In this document: in pieces, positions 38,814 through 51,308 of the stretch
Position numbering within the stretch: the stretch's first letter is position 1
How the letters are laid out: each line of letters begins with the position of its first letter
From: Marinobacter sediminicola
Lineage (GTDB): Bacteria > Pseudomonadota > Gammaproteobacteria > Pseudomonadales > Oleiphilaceae
DNA: 64,000 nucleotides
NCBI RefSeq assembly: GCF_031157525.1
Contig: NZ_JAVIXR010000001.1
Span: 496,001 to 560,000 of the forward strand
Reading direction: 5' to 3'
Notes under the pieces: model-generated
The model's input: only the letters and a program-made list of their open reading frames with translations
The model's database searches: none
What the model was told of the DNA's origin: nothing
Translations under genes and position numbers: made by a program

Positions 38814-39473
38814 ATGCAACAGCTTTTCCTGAAACGCCTGCCGGCATTGGTTGCGACACTGGTGGTAGCATTCACATTCAGCAATTCACTGATGGCGGAT
38901 GGTAAAAAGAGCTCAGCAACGGAGCTGGCCTCCTTGCTGAAAAGCTACGAAACCTATCAGGCAGACTTTATCCAGATCGTGGTCAGTGAGAACGGGAACA
39001 ACGTTCAGGAAACCCGCGGTTCCCTGAAAGCCAAACGGCCAGGGCTGTTTTACTGGGAAACCCGCGCACCTTTGTCCCAGTTTATTGTGAGTGATGGAAG
39101 CAGTGTAGAGGTGTACGACCCGGACCTTGAACAGGTAACTGTGCACAATCTGGATGACCGGGTGCAAAACACACCGGCGCTGCTGCTGAGTGGCGAGGTT
39201 GATAACCTGGAGGAAACCTACCGGGTTTCTGGCCGCCAGGTCAGCGACGACACCCGTGAATTCACGCTGGAGCCTAAAAATGAGGATTCGCTGTTTGTAT
39301 CGCTGCGCCTGACCTTCTTCAAGAATGAACTGCAGGAGATGCGCATGCAAGATTCTCTGGCGCAGCTCAGCGTGCTGAGTTTTGATCACATTCGGCTGAA
39401 TGAATCCGTGGAAAAAAGCGTGTTCAAGCTTGAGTACCCGGAGGGCGTAGACGTAATCCGGGACGAAGGCTGA
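38814..39473 (+). CDS. lolA: Outer-membrane lipoprotein carrier protein LolA
   Basis: Periplasmic chaperone that carries lipoproteins from the LolCDE transporter to LolB. The 219-residue protein has a signal peptide (cleavage near residue 28, LMA|DGK) and the LolA beta-barrel pattern (SLKAKRPGLFYWETRAP, then QFIVSDGSSVEVYDPDLEQV). It lies 12 bases after ftsK and one base before rarA, the conserved ftsK-lolA-rarA order. Confidence 0.94.
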   Translation: MQQLFLKRLPALVATLVVAFTFSNSLMADGKKSSATELASLLKSYETYQADFIQIVVSENGNNVQETRGSLKAKRPGLFYWETRAPLSQFIVSDGSSVEVYDPDLEQVTVHNLDDRVQNTPALLLSGEVDNLEETYRVSGRQVSDDTREFTLEPKNEDSLFVSLRLTFFKNELQEMRMQDSLAQLSVLSFDHIRLNESVEKSVFKLEYPEGVDVIRDEG

Positions 39474-39474
39474 T

Positions 39475-40812
39475 ATGCAGAATAGCCTGTTCACAGAGCA
39501 GGTCGGCTTCCGGCCTCTCGCGGCCCGCATGCGCCCTGAAAGCCTCGACGACTATGTTGGGCAGGCGCATCTTGTGGGGCCTGGGAAACCACTACGCAGG
39601 GCGGTAGAGCAGGCGCAACTTCACTCCATGATCCTATGGGGGCCTCCCGGAGTTGGGAAAACCACTTTCGCACAATTGCTGGCAAGCGTTGGCGATCTGA
39701 GCTTTGAAACGGTGTCGGCGGTTCTCAGTGGTGTTAAGGATATTCGCGCCATTGTTGAACGTGCCCGTAACCGCAAACAATCACAAGGTCAGGATACGCT
39801 TTTGTTTGTGGATGAAGTCCACCGCTTTAACAAAAGCCAGCAAGATGCCTTTCTGCCGCACATCGAAGACGGCACGTTTATTTTTGTCGGTGCCACCACC
39901 GAGAATCCTTCATTTGAACTGAATAGTGCGTTGCTGTCCCGCACCCGTGTATATGTCCTCAAAAACCTGGACGAAACCGACATTCTGAAACTATTAGGCA
40001 GGGCCCTCGCTTCAGAAGAGGGGTTTGGTGGCCAGCTTGCGGTATCGGATGATGTGTTGAAGGTAATGGCCACTGCATCCGGCGGGGATGCGCGCAGAGC
40101 GCTGAACATTCTGGAGATTTCGGCGGATCTGGCTGAGCCTGGCAGTGATGGGAAAAATCGGGTTAATGCCGAACACCTCGAACAGGTGATGCAAACCAGT
40201 TTGCGGCGTTTTGATAAGGGCGGAGACGTATTCTTCGACCAGATATCAGCTCTGCACAAGTCTGTAAGGGGCTCAGACCCCGATGGCTCACTTTATTGGC
40301 TGTGCCGGATGCTCGATGGGGGTTGTGATCCACTGTACGTTGCTCGCCGCCTGGTGCGGATTGCGAGTGAAGATATAGGTAATGCCGACCCTCGCGCACT
40401 GCAGTTGAGTATGGATGCCTGGGATGTTCAGGAGCGCTTGGGCAGTCCTGAAGGAGAGCTTGCCCTGGCACAGGCTGTAACTTATCTCGCGCTGTCGCCG
40501 AAAAGCGATGCAGTTTATAAAGCGTACAATCAGTGCATGGCTGACATACGGAGCGATCCGGATTATGAGGTTCCGGTGCATCTGCGCAACGCCCCCACCA
40601 AACTCATGAAAAGCCTGGGCCATGGCGACACCTATCGCTACGCGCACCATGAGCCGGACGCCTTTGCGGCTGGTGAGTCTTACCTGCCGGAGGCCATTCA
40701 CCAACGCAGGTACTATGAGCCCGTCAACCGGGGTCTGGAAATCAAACTTTCCGAAAAGCGCCAGCGGCTGGATGCTCTCAATCAACAAAGCCCAAGAAAA
40801 CGCCATACCTGA
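39475..40812 (+). CDS. rarA: Replication-associated recombination protein A (RarA/MgsA)
   Basis: AAA+ ATPase that acts at stalled replication forks and on DNA ends, related to clamp-loader subunits. The 445-residue protein has Walker A GPPGVGKTT (56-64), Walker B/sensor region LLFVDEVHRFNKSQQDAFLP, and the C-terminal tetramerisation domain (KAYNQCMADI, YVPVHLRN-like EVPVHLRNAPT). The start lies one base after the lolA stop. In Pseudomonas crcB follows; here serS comes next. Confidence 0.95.
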   Translation: MQNSLFTEQVGFRPLAARMRPESLDDYVGQAHLVGPGKPLRRAVEQAQLHSMILWGPPGVGKTTFAQLLASVGDLSFETVSAVLSGVKDIRAIVERARNRKQSQGQDTLLFVDEVHRFNKSQQDAFLPHIEDGTFIFVGATTENPSFELNSALLSRTRVYVLKNLDETDILKLLGRALASEEGFGGQLAVSDDVLKVMATASGGDARRALNILEISADLAEPGSDGKNRVNAEHLEQVMQTSLRRFDKGGDVFFDQISALHKSVRGSDPDGSLYWLCRMLDGGCDPLYVARRLVRIASEDIGNADPRALQLSMDAWDVQERLGSPEGELALAQAVTYLALSPKSDAVYKAYNQCMADIRSDPDYEVPVHLRNAPTKLMKSLGHGDTYRYAHHEPDAFAAGESYLPEAIHQRRYYEPVNRGLEIKLSEKRQRLDALNQQSPRKRHT

Positions 40813-40859
40813 ACCCCGAACAAGGTTTCTGCAGCGGTAGCCACCGGCGCCGGCACGGG

Positions 40860-43041
<2,182 letters not shown>

Positions 43042-43060
43042 CTTTCAGAATCGGGCAAAC

Positions 43061-43093
43061 AAAAAAGGGGAGCCGCTGGCTCCCCGTTTTTTT
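43061..43093. terminator. Bidirectional terminator between cobA and the DAHP synthase gene
   Basis: Stem GGGGAGCC/GGCTCCCC with a three-base loop, flanked by A-run and T-run, so it can serve both convergent genes. Confidence 0.9.
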
Positions 43094-43110
43094 ATACCCT
43101 GATTAAAAAC

Positions 43111-44187
43111 TCAGGTTGTTTTTCTCTTCGGCAACACGTCTTTCAGTTTATTGCGCATGTCGCGAATGGCTTTCTCGGTGGTTTCCCAGTCGATACAGGC
43201 ATCGGTAACAGATACACCGTATTTAAGGTCTGCGAGATTCTCAGGAATAGACTGGTTACCCCAGTTGATGTTGCTTTCAATCATCAGGCTTTGAATAGAA
43301 GTGTTGCCTTCAAGGATCTGGTGGCTGACGTCCTGCATAACCAGCGGCTGAATGGCCGGGTCTTTGCTGGAGTTAGCGTGGCTGCAATCAACCATGATGG
43401 ATTTGCGCAGGCCGGCCTTGTCGAGTGCTTGCTCGCACAGGGTCACACTGACTGAATCGTAATTAGGCTTTCCGCCTCCGCCACGCAAAACCACATGCCC
43501 ATACCGGTTACCTTTGGTGCGAATGATCGCCACCTGGCCTTGCTGATCGATGCCCAGGAAGTTATGGGAGTAGGAAACAGACTTCATGGCGTTTACGGCA
43601 ACATCAAGGCTGCCATCTGTGCCATTTTTAAAGCCGATGGCCATGGAAAGACCGCTGCTCATCTCACGGTGAGTTTGGGATTCCGTGGTGCGGGCGCCAA
43701 TGGCGGACCAGGCAATAGAGTCCTGGAGGTATTGGGGCGAAATCGGATCAAGCGCTTCGGTGGCAACAGGTAACCCCAGCTCGTTAATGTCGAGTAAGAG
43801 GCGACGACCAAGTTGCAGACCCCGTTCGATATCAAAGGTGTCGTTCAGGTGCGGGTCGTTGATCAAACCTTTCCAGCCTACGGTTGTGCGTGGCTTTTCA
43901 AAATACACACGCATAACGATCAGCAGGGTGTCGCTGACTTCATCTGCAAGTTTTTTGAGCCGGGTGGCGTAATCACGGGCCGCGTCCACGTCGTGAATAG
44001 AGCAGGGGCCCACCACCAGGAACAAACGATGGTCTTTACCGTCAATAATGTCATAAATCGCCTGGCGGCCATTCGTAACGGTTTGCGCAGCCTTACCAGT
44101 GAGCGGCATATCCTGTTTGAGCTTTTCAGGGGTAATCAGTGTTTCCTGGCTCGCCACGTTCAAATTTTCAAGTTTATTGCCGGACAT
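43111..44187 (-). CDS. 3-deoxy-7-phosphoheptulonate (DAHP) synthase, class I
   Basis: First enzyme of the shikimate pathway: joins phosphoenolpyruvate and erythrose 4-phosphate. The 358-residue protein belongs to the AroF/AroG/AroH type, with the metal-binding cysteine in GPCSIHD (C62), PRTTVGWKGLINDP, and the histidine and Asp motifs VDCSHANSSK and VSVTDACIDW. Such enzymes are feedback-regulated by Phe, Tyr or Trp; which one applies cannot be told here. It feeds aroC, pabB and trpFBA. Confidence 0.94.
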   Translation of the reverse strand: MSGNKLENLNVASQETLITPEKLKQDMPLTGKAAQTVTNGRQAIYDIIDGKDHRLFLVVGPCSIHDVDAARDYATRLKKLADEVSDTLLIVMRVYFEKPRTTVGWKGLINDPHLNDTFDIERGLQLGRRLLLDINELGLPVATEALDPISPQYLQDSIAWSAIGARTTESQTHREMSSGLSMAIGFKNGTDGSLDVAVNAMKSVSYSHNFLGIDQQGQVAIIRTKGNRYGHVVLRGGGGKPNYDSVSVTLCEQALDKAGLRKSIMVDCSHANSSKDPAIQPLVMQDVSHQILEGNTSIQSLMIESNINWGNQSIPENLADLKYGVSVTDACIDWETTEKAIRDMRNKLKDVLPKRKTT

Positions 44188-44361
44188 TTTTTGCGGTTTC
44201 CCCGATTCTTTTCATTGTAGCCTGGCTGTACTGTGAAATAAGCCAGCAGGACTGCAGATTAACGCGAATAACGCCGGGCGCAGTTGTGGTGAACCCCGGC
44301 GAGTTCGTTATACTGCTTTATTTACTGGGCCTTTTCAACGCTTCTTGAGCATGGGGAATGG

Positions 44362-46185
44362 ATGTCACAAAATAGGCCGAAGTCCCACCAGGTGGCTTCG
44401 CGGAAGGCGGTTGCCGAAAAAATTGATGATGTGCTTGCCGGTATCCGTGTTCCCAACCTTCCTTACCCCGCGGGTAAGTTGTCGCCAGAAACCGCCAGCG
44501 ATTGGAAGTCGCTGCTGTTCTCATGCTGGACAGAGCAACGGGATGAGCGAGTAACCCACGTTATTCGTTCTGTGCACCTTGATTGGTCGGTGCGTCAGAT
44601 CAATGCCGCTTACGTGGCCGATCGCATCATGGATGTATTCCTCAAAACAAGTGGGTTGCATACCGAGATTTCCCGGCGCATCGCCCGGTTGCGCTTCTAT
44701 CTTGCATGGCGGATGAATATTGATGGTCACCAGGCTTTTAGTAACATGTTGCTGGAGTGGCTTGACAGCTTGCAGGAATGGCGTGGATGGAGTGATTCTG
44801 GTGGTCGCTCATCAAAAGCACTTCTCGATCAGTTAGACACGTTGGTTGTTGCGGTTTCTGCATGTTTCAGTTCTGGCTCAACCAACGCTGTGGATGCATT
44901 TTGTGCTCAGTGGCAGGAGGATACAGCCAAGCGTGATGCCCAAACCGGAAAGCTACGCCAACGTTTGCAGGAAACCGAGCAGGGCGCTGCGCGCCAGCGA
45001 CGTGCAGAGCAGACTTCAAGAGCGCTGATCGGACGCGCTCTGCAGGGGCGGAAGTTACCGCAGCCAGTACTCGATTTTATTTTCGATCATTGGCAAGGCC
45101 TTCTTAAACAAGCTGTGTGGGATTCAGGCGTCAACGGTGAAGCGTGTCGCCACGGCAGCAAGTTGTTGGAGTGGCTGGTATGGGTAGGTGACCCCTCCCT
45201 GTCAGACAAAGACAGAGATCGTTTGTACCATGTTGGTGAGCAGATTGGAGACCGACTGGTGGATGTATGGAACCGCGTGTTTGATCGCCCTCTTACACCT
45301 AACGCGCTTGCCGGCATCGGAACGGTAATGATGTCTAGATTGCGTGGTGAGACCCCCGAATTGACCAATGCACTGCCCGAAAGTCGCAATTTCACATGGA
45401 ACCCATCCTGGCTCAGCTTTGAAACTTTACAGAATAAACAGTTTCAGCCGTTTGAGGGAATGTGGTTCGTTGAAGGTGAAGGTGCATCTGAACAGCGTCG
45501 TTTTTTCTGTGTTTTGCTGGAAGATACAGCTGAAATACTCTGGACTAACGGTACGGGTGTAAAGCTTGGTGTTCAGCCCTGGGATGCCTTCTGTGAAGCC
45601 AAGGAGAGCGGCAGCATTCGTCCTCTCCCTGCAGCGACACCGTTTGGTGATGTGCTTCAAGAAACCGTGCTACTACTTTCGGCGGCATATCAGAAGCAAC
45701 GGGTTCAGCGTGAGGCTGCTGCTGCGGCGGCGAAAGCCCGTGCAGAAGCGCTGCGCAAAGAAAAGGAGGCGGCTGAACTAGCGCGCAAGGAGCAGGAAAC
45801 TAAGCGCCTGGCAACGCAGGAGCGTCAGCGACAGGAAGCTGAAGAACAGCGGCTGGCAGATGAGCAGGCGGAGCAGGAAAGGCTCTACAGGGAAAAGACC
45901 CTGATTGCGCAAAAACAGGTCGATGAGATAAGTCTTGGTGGCTGGATTGTAGTGATTGCAGAGGAGCCCGAAACTGAAGACGCCCGGCTCAAACTTGCTG
46001 TCCGCACCAATGCCTCGAGAAAGCTGATTTTCGTCGACCGGCTTGGGCTTAATCGCTGTGAATTTTTAGAAGATGAGCTGGTGCTGGGAATTGTCGAGGA
46101 ACGGATTCGTATTCTGGGTGGTGCTGCAGAGTTTGATGACACGCTAAGCAGGGTGGTTGGCCGTATTCGTGTCGGGCGTAACTGA
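44362..46185 (+). CDS. Large cytoplasmic protein, probably DUF1631-related, with coiled coil
   Basis: A 607-residue protein without signal peptide or membrane segment. Residues 1-445 are mostly helical. A long charged coiled coil rich in Ala, Glu, Lys, Arg and Gln follows at about 448-515. The C-terminal domain (GGWIVVIAE, then RKLIFVDRLGLNRCEFLEDEL) resembles the end of DUF1631 proteins, a family often found with cyclic-di-GMP effectors; I assign it tentatively. A PilZ gene follows after 31 bases on the same strand, so the two may act together. GGGGA precedes the ATG. A -10-like TATACT lies upstream near 44310. Confidence 0.6.
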   Translation: MSQNRPKSHQVASRKAVAEKIDDVLAGIRVPNLPYPAGKLSPETASDWKSLLFSCWTEQRDERVTHVIRSVHLDWSVRQINAAYVADRIMDVFLKTSGLHTEISRRIARLRFYLAWRMNIDGHQAFSNMLLEWLDSLQEWRGWSDSGGRSSKALLDQLDTLVVAVSACFSSGSTNAVDAFCAQWQEDTAKRDAQTGKLRQRLQETEQGAARQRRAEQTSRALIGRALQGRKLPQPVLDFIFDHWQGLLKQAVWDSGVNGEACRHGSKLLEWLVWVGDPSLSDKDRDRLYHVGEQIGDRLVDVWNRVFDRPLTPNALAGIGTVMMSRLRGETPELTNALPESRNFTWNPSWLSFETLQNKQFQPFEGMWFVEGEGASEQRRFFCVLLEDTAEILWTNGTGVKLGVQPWDAFCEAKESGSIRPLPAATPFGDVLQETVLLLSAAYQKQRVQREAAAAAAKARAEALRKEKEAAELARKEQETKRLATQERQRQEAEEQRLADEQAEQERLYREKTLIAQKQVDEISLGGWIVVIAEEPETEDARLKLAVRTNASRKLIFVDRLGLNRCEFLEDELVLGIVEERIRILGGAAEFDDTLSRVVGRIRVGRN

Positions 46186-46216
46186 TTGGTCCAAAAACAA
46201 GAAGCCAGGAAAAATA

Positions 46217-46630
46217 ATGAAAGACACTGACTACACTTTTGGAACACTGGAAGATCCTGCTGGCGGGCAGGATAACCGTATGCAGTACCGCCTAACGGCC
46301 CGTGCACAAATTACTCTTGAGTTGGAAGCAGAGTACCCTGCATCGGAAGGCATACCTGGTTCCACAGGGCGAGAAATGGCATGTGACATACGTGATATTT
46401 CTGCCAGTGGGCTTTGTCTGCTTTCCGAGGAGTGTCTGTCGGCTGGGGCCTTGTATCCAGTGTCAGTTTCACTGGGGAACCATGAGGAACCGTTTGTACT
46501 GACTGTGGAGGTTGTCTGGTGTCGCCCGGAAAGGGCTGGCTATCTGGTAGGGGTGCAAATTGTTGAATCTGCTCAGACTGCGTATGTGGAATGGATAGAG
46601 GCTGTGGCTAGCGCAATGGAAACGCCCTAG
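46217..46630 (+). CDS. PilZ-domain protein, probable c-di-GMP receptor
   Basis: A 137-residue single-domain PilZ protein. Both c-di-GMP-binding motifs are visible: RLTAR (RxxxR, residues about 24-28) and DISASG (D/NxSxxG, about 58-63), followed by the beta-barrel strands and VVWCRPERAGYLVGVQ. This contrasts with the pilus-assembly PilZ at 11.4 kb, which lacks them. I chose the ATG at 46217 because AGGA lies seven bases upstream. It is likely cotranscribed with the preceding coiled-coil protein. Confidence 0.88.
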   Translation: MKDTDYTFGTLEDPAGGQDNRMQYRLTARAQITLELEAEYPASEGIPGSTGREMACDIRDISASGLCLLSEECLSAGALYPVSVSLGNHEEPFVLTVEVVWCRPERAGYLVGVQIVESAQTAYVEWIEAVASAMETP

Positions 46631-46655
46631 TTCAGACCATTTTGCTTAAGCTGAA

Positions 46656-46682
46656 GGAAAGCCAGCGCAAGGCTGGCTTTCC
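46656..46682. terminator. Hairpin between the PilZ gene and fabI
   Basis: A perfect 11-base stem GGAAAGCCAGC/GCTGGCTTTCC with a five-base loop between convergent genes. There is no T-run of note on either strand, so it may be a weak or rho-assisted terminator. Confidence 0.6.
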
Positions 46683-46699
46683 CCATGATACGCAACGAA

Positions 46700-47485
46700 T
46701 TACTCTTCCAGCTCACCCATGCCGGTGATATTGAATCCACCGTCTACATACATGATTTCACCGGTAATACCGCTGGCCATATCTGACGTCAGGAATGCGG
46801 CTGCATTACCCACTTCATCAATGGTTACGTTGCGACGAAGCGGGGCGCGACGGGCGTTTTCCGCCAGCATCTTACGGAAACTCTTGATGCCAGAGGCAGC
46901 CAGGGTTCTGATCGGCCCTGCAGAAATACCGTTCACTCGAATACCATCGCGACCGAGGCTGGCGGCCATGTAGCGGACGTTTGCTTCCAGAGAAGCTTTG
47001 GCAAGCCCCATCACGTTATAGTTCTGAAGAACCTTCTCCGCACCCAAATAGGTGAGAGTCAGGAGGGAGCTGCCTTCGTGCATCATAGGGCGCGCGCCCT
47101 TTGCCAAGGCAACGAAGCTATAAGAGCTGATGTCGTGGGCGATCTTGAAGCCTTCACGTGTGGTCACATCAACATAGTTGCCATCAAGCTCGTGCCCAGG
47201 CGCAAAGCCAACGGCATGAACAATAATGTCAATGTTGTCCCAGTGCTTGTTCAGTTCCTTGAACACATTTTCAATTTCTTCATCACTGGCTACGTCGCAA
47301 GGGAATATAAGCTTGCTGCCCCAGCCTTCGGCAAATTTCTCTACTCGCGGCTGCAACTTGTCGTTCTGGTAGGTGAAAGCCAGTTCCGCACCTTCGCGGG
47401 CAAAGGCGTCTGCAATACCGTAAGCAATGGACAGTTTGCTGGCTACGCCAACAATCAGCGCTCTTTTACCACTGAGTATACCCAT
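46700..47485 (-). CDS. fabI: NADH-dependent enoyl-ACP reductase FabI
   Basis: Last reduction of each fatty-acid elongation cycle. The 261-residue short-chain dehydrogenase-like protein shows the modified glycine motif ([20 protein letters not shown]) and the FabI dyad in YNVMGLAK (Tyr-x6-Lys, about 156-163). [14 protein letters not shown] covers the substrate loop. This is the classical triclosan-binding type. It follows the yej genes on the minus strand, 66 bases after yejF. Confidence 0.96.
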   Translation of the reverse strand: MGILSGKRALIVGVASKLSIAYGIADAFAREGAELAFTYQNDKLQPRVEKFAEGWGSKLIFPCDVASDEEIENVFKELNKHWDNIDIIVHAVGFAPGHELDGNYVDVTTREGFKIAHDISSYSFVALAKGARPMMHEGSSLLTLTYLGAEKVLQNYNVMGLAKASLEANVRYMAASLGRDGIRVNGISAGPIRTLAASGIKSFRKMLAENARRAPLRRNVTIDEVGNAAAFLTSDMASGITGEIMYVDGGFNITGMGELEE

Positions 47486-47551
47486 GGATCTTTCTCCCTG
47501 TGTTCCTGATTTTAGAGCATTATCCCCGAAGTAAGGCGGCAGGAGTAACGC

Positions 47552-49168
47552 TCAAATAGTCGTAGTGATATTGGCATTTTTCATCTGGTAGAAAAAAGCC
47601 GCGTGCAGCAACTCGTGCGTGTATTCTTCTGCGGGAGCCCGGAAAACGTCGTCGGCCTCTCCAATTTCTACAATCGCACCTTGCCTAAGAACCAACAACT
47701 GATGGCTAAGCGCCCGGACAACCGCAAGATCGTGACTGATAAAAATATAGCTTAGACCATAGCGTGCCTGAATATCCCGAAGCAGTTCGATGACCTGTTT
47801 TTGTACCGTGCGATCCAGCGCCGATGTGGGTTCATCCAGAATAATAAGGTCTGGCTGCAAAACCAGCGCACGGGCAATGGCAATGCGCTGGCGCTGGCCA
47901 CCAGAGAACTCATGGGGGTAGCGGTGCCTTGCTTCAGGGTCTAGCCCTACATCCTTAAGCGCCGTAATCACCTTGCTGTCGTGGGTATCTCGGTTATCAG
48001 CATCGTGTATCTCAAGTCCTTCCCGAACGATTTCGGCAATAGACATCCGCGGGCTCAGGCTGCCAAAAGGATCCTGAAAGACGATCTGAACACGCCGGCG
48101 CCAAGGCCGGAAGGCGTTTTGATTCAGTTCCGACAGTTCCTGACCGTCTAACTTTATGCTGCCAGTGCTTCCCGTTAGCTTCAGAATGGCATGGCCAATG
48201 GTGGTTTTACCACTTCCGCTTTCCCCCACAATCCCTAGAGTCTGGCCACGATCGAGGCTGAAGCTGACGTGTTTGACTGCATGGAAATGCTCTCTAACCT
48301 TGCCGAACAGCCCCTTGCGGGTGGGGAAGCGGACATCCAGGCTACTCACACTCAATAGTGGCTGGTCACTCTTTGGGGCCGCCTGAGGAGCTTCTGGTGG
48401 CTCGGCGCTAAGAAGTTTGCGAGTGTAAGGGTGGCTGGGAGAAGCAAACAATGTAGCCGTTTCAGCTTGCTCGACCAGCTTGCCATGCTCCATGACCGCA
48501 ACGCGGCTGGCATAACGGCGCACAATGGTGAGGTCGTGAGTAATCAGCAAAATGGCCATTCCGAGCTTCTTCTGCAGATCCTGCAACAGCTCCAGCACTT
48601 GTTTTTGAACGGTTACGTCCAGCGCGGTAGTCGGTTCATCCGCGATCAGCAGGTCCGGTTCGTTGGCCAGTGCCATGGCAATCATCACACGCTGCTTCTG
48701 GCCACCCGAGAGCTGGTGCGGATAGGCGCCAAGGCGGCTCTCGGGGGTTTCGATACCAACCAGCGTTAACAGTTCCAGACAGCGTTTTCTCGCTTGGGAC
48801 CCTCGCATGCCCTTGTGCAGCTCCAGGGTTTCGCTGATTTGCTTCTCGATGTTGTGAAGCGGGTTCAGAGAGGTCATGGGCTCCTGAAAAATCATGCTGA
48901 TTTCGCGCCCACGAACCTGGCGTAAGCGTTTATCAGAGGCCTGCAGAAGGTTTTCACCCCGATACCGAATTTCGCCTGTGGGATAGCTTGCGTAACGTTC
49001 GTCCAGAAGTCGCAAAACCGACAGTGCAGTAACGGATTTACCTGAACCGCTCTCACCAACCAGTGCCAGAGTTTCTCCTTTATTCAGGCTGAGGGATATG
49101 GAATCCACGGCCATTGGCCCCTTGTTGAAGGAGACCGAGAGATTAGTGATTTCTAACAGTTCACTCAT
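47552..49168 (-). CDS. yejF: Peptide ABC transporter, dual ATPase YejF
   Basis: Energises the Yej importer. The 538-residue protein contains two fused ABC ATPase domains: Walker [13 protein letters not shown] near 37-48 and [13 protein letters not shown] near 313-325. Each domain has a signature motif ([16 protein letters not shown]) and a Walker B ([24 protein letters not shown]). It is the last gene of the yejA-yejB-yejE-yejF cluster, 12 bases after yejE. Confidence 0.94.
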   Translation of the reverse strand: MSELLEITNLSVSFNKGPMAVDSISLSLNKGETLALVGESGSGKSVTALSVLRLLDERYASYPTGEIRYRGENLLQASDKRLRQVRGREISMIFQEPMTSLNPLHNIEKQISETLELHKGMRGSQARKRCLELLTLVGIETPESRLGAYPHQLSGGQKQRVMIAMALANEPDLLIADEPTTALDVTVQKQVLELLQDLQKKLGMAILLITHDLTIVRRYASRVAVMEHGKLVEQAETATLFASPSHPYTRKLLSAEPPEAPQAAPKSDQPLLSVSSLDVRFPTRKGLFGKVREHFHAVKHVSFSLDRGQTLGIVGESGSGKTTIGHAILKLTGSTGSIKLDGQELSELNQNAFRPWRRRVQIVFQDPFGSLSPRMSIAEIVREGLEIHDADNRDTHDSKVITALKDVGLDPEARHRYPHEFSGGQRQRIAIARALVLQPDLIILDEPTSALDRTVQKQVIELLRDIQARYGLSYIFISHDLAVVRALSHQLLVLRQGAIVEIGEADDVFRAPAEEYTHELLHAAFFYQMKNANITTTI

Positions 49169-49180
49169 ATCAGCGCGCTC

Positions 49181-50206
49181 TTAACCGTTCTTGCGGGGAT
49201 CAAATGCATCCCGCACGGCTTCCCCTACAAAAACCAGTAGAGTCAGCATCAGTGATAAGGAAGCGAAGGCTGAAATACCTAGCCAGGGCGCATGCAGGTT
49301 CGCCTTGCCTTGGGCGATCAGTTCCCCTAGGGAAGGCGAACCGGACGGCAAACCAAAGCCCAGAAAATCCAGTGAGGTCAGGCCAGTAATGGCGCCAGTG
49401 AGGATAAATGGCAGGAAGGTCAGGGTTGCCACCATGGCATTGGGTAAAATGTGGCGGAACATGATTTTCCGATTGTCCAGCCCCAGCGCCCTTGCGGCTT
49501 TGACGTATTCAAAGTTACGTGCCCGAAGAAACTCGGCGCGAACTACATCAACCAAACCCATCCAACTGAACATCAGCATAATACCGAGCAGCCACCAGAA
49601 GTTTGGTTGCACAATGCCCGAGAGAATAATCAACAGGTACAGAACCGGCAGCCCCGACCAAATTTCGATAAAACGCTGACCAATCAAGTCGATCTTGCCG
49701 CCGTAAAAGCCCTGGATGGCACCAACCATCACACCAACAATACAACTGGCAAAGGTGAGCGTCAGGCCGAACAAAACCGAAAGGCGGAAGCCGTAAATGA
49801 CTCGTGCGGCAACATCCCGCCCCTGGTCGTCAGTCCCCAGCCAGTTTACGGAGCTTGGCGGTGCAGGTGAGGGCACCTTAAGGTCATAATTTATGGTGTC
49901 GTAGCTGAACCGGATTGGCGGCCAGAGCATCCAGCCATTAGCCAAAATCTCCTCAGCTATAAAAGGGTCCCGGTAATCGGCATCTGTTGGCAAGAATCCA
50001 CCAAATGTCTCCTCGGGTACGTTCTCTATTACCGGAAAGTAAAGTGTGTCCTGATACGAAATGACCAGAGGTTTGTCGTTTGCAATTAGTTCGGCCACCA
50101 GAGTCAGCCCAAAAATTGCCAGAAACGCCCACAACGACCAGTAACCTCGGCGGTTATTGCGAAAGTTACGCAAACGACGTTGTTGAATGGGAGTCAACGC
50201 CTTCAC
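49181..50206 (-). CDS. yejE: Peptide ABC transporter permease YejE
   Basis: Inner-membrane permease of the Dpp/Opp type (341 residues) with an N-terminal membrane anchor, a large periplasmic loop (YQDTLYFPVIENVPEE) and several membrane helices. The EAA-type loop (ARALGLDNRKIMFRHILPNA) contacts the ATPase. I chose the GTG at 50206, one base after the yejB stop, because GGGAGG lies nine bases upstream and the resulting N-terminus (MKALTPIQQRRLRNFRNNRR) matches the family; a TTG at 50230 would overlap yejB. Confidence 0.93.
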   Translation of the reverse strand: MKALTPIQQRRLRNFRNNRRGYWSLWAFLAIFGLTLVAELIANDKPLVISYQDTLYFPVIENVPEETFGGFLPTDADYRDPFIAEEILANGWMLWPPIRFSYDTINYDLKVPSPAPPSSVNWLGTDDQGRDVAARVIYGFRLSVLFGLTLTFASCIVGVMVGAIQGFYGGKIDLIGQRFIEIWSGLPVLYLLIILSGIVQPNFWWLLGIMLMFSWMGLVDVVRAEFLRARNFEYVKAARALGLDNRKIMFRHILPNAMVATLTFLPFILTGAITGLTSLDFLGFGLPSGSPSLGELIAQGKANLHAPWLGISAFASLSLMLTLLVFVGEAVRDAFDPRKNG

Positions 50207-50207
50207 G

Positions 50208-51293
50208 TTACGCACCCTCCCGACTTTCAAAGTCGATGCGAGGGTCTACAAGCACATAGGTAATGTCGCTGATCAGCTTCAGGGCCAGGCCCATCAAAGT
50301 AAAGATAAAGAGAGTGCCGAAAATAACCGGATAATCCCGGTTGAGCGCCGCTTCAAATCCAAGCAAACCAAGGCCATCGAGGGAGAAGATTACCTCAATC
50401 AAAAGAGAGCCAGTAAAGAACAGTGAAACAAGAACACCGGGCAGGCTGGCAATTACAATCAGCATGGCGTTGCGGAACACGTGGCCGTAGAGAACCTGTT
50501 TTTCATCCAGACCCTTGGCTCTGGCCGTAACGACGTAGTGCTTACCGATTTCATCAAGAAATGAGTTCTTGGTGAGCAGGGTGAGTGTGGCGAAGCCGCC
50601 GATCACGTTGGCGGTAACCGGGAGTGCGAGATGCCAGAAATAATCGCCAACTTGCTGATACCAATTCATCTGATCAAAGTTGGAGGACGTTAATCCCCGT
50701 AGAGGGAACCAATCGAAGTAGCTACCACCGGCAAAAAGGACGATGAGCAGGATTGCGAACAGGAAACCCGGAATGGCGTAACCGATGACAATGGCTGAAC
50801 TGCTCCATACATCGAACCGGGAACCGTCTGACACCGCTTTGCGAATACCTAGAGGTATGGAAATGAAGTAGATGATCAGGGTAGACCAGAGCCCAAGCGA
50901 TATGGACACGGGCATCTTGTCGACAATAAGTTCGGTTACGCTCCGCTCCCGGAAAAACGAATCACCGAAGTTGAAGGTGGCGTAGTCTTTGAGCATTTTA
51001 AAGAAACGCTCGTGGGCGGGTTTATCAAAGCCATACATCACTTCGATTTCTTTCAGCATTTCATCAGGAATGCCCCGGGACCCCCTGCTGTCACCGGAAG
51101 CACTGGAAACCTCACCACCTGTGTCGCCACCACCCGCACGGGCCAGGGCGCTGCCGCCATGACCTTCCATTTCGGCAATCAATTGCTCAACTGGTCCACC
51201 AGGCGCAGCCTGAATGATCACGAAGTTGAGCAGCAGAATGCCGATCAGGGTAGGGATGATCAGCGCAAGGCGCCGAAGTATATAAATGCCCAT
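50208..51293 (-). CDS. yejB: Peptide ABC transporter permease YejB
   Basis: 361-residue permease partner of YejE. The N-terminus [21 protein letters not shown] is the typical first helix of DppB-like permeases, followed by a periplasmic insertion with a Gly/Ser-rich stretch (about 44-75), then five more helices and the EAA loop ([20 protein letters not shown]). It lies 15 bases after yejA. Confidence 0.94.
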   Translation of the reverse strand: MGIYILRRLALIIPTLIGILLLNFVIIQAAPGGPVEQLIAEMEGHGGSALARAGGGDTGGEVSSASGDSRGSRGIPDEMLKEIEVMYGFDKPAHERFFKMLKDYATFNFGDSFFRERSVTELIVDKMPVSISLGLWSTLIIYFISIPLGIRKAVSDGSRFDVWSSSAIVIGYAIPGFLFAILLIVLFAGGSYFDWFPLRGLTSSNFDQMNWYQQVGDYFWHLALPVTANVIGGFATLTLLTKNSFLDEIGKHYVVTARAKGLDEKQVLYGHVFRNAMLIVIASLPGVLVSLFFTGSLLIEVIFSLDGLGLLGFEAALNRDYPVIFGTLFIFTLMGLALKLISDITYVLVDPRIDFESREGA

Positions 51294-51308
51294 TTAGCGG
51301 TTACGTCC

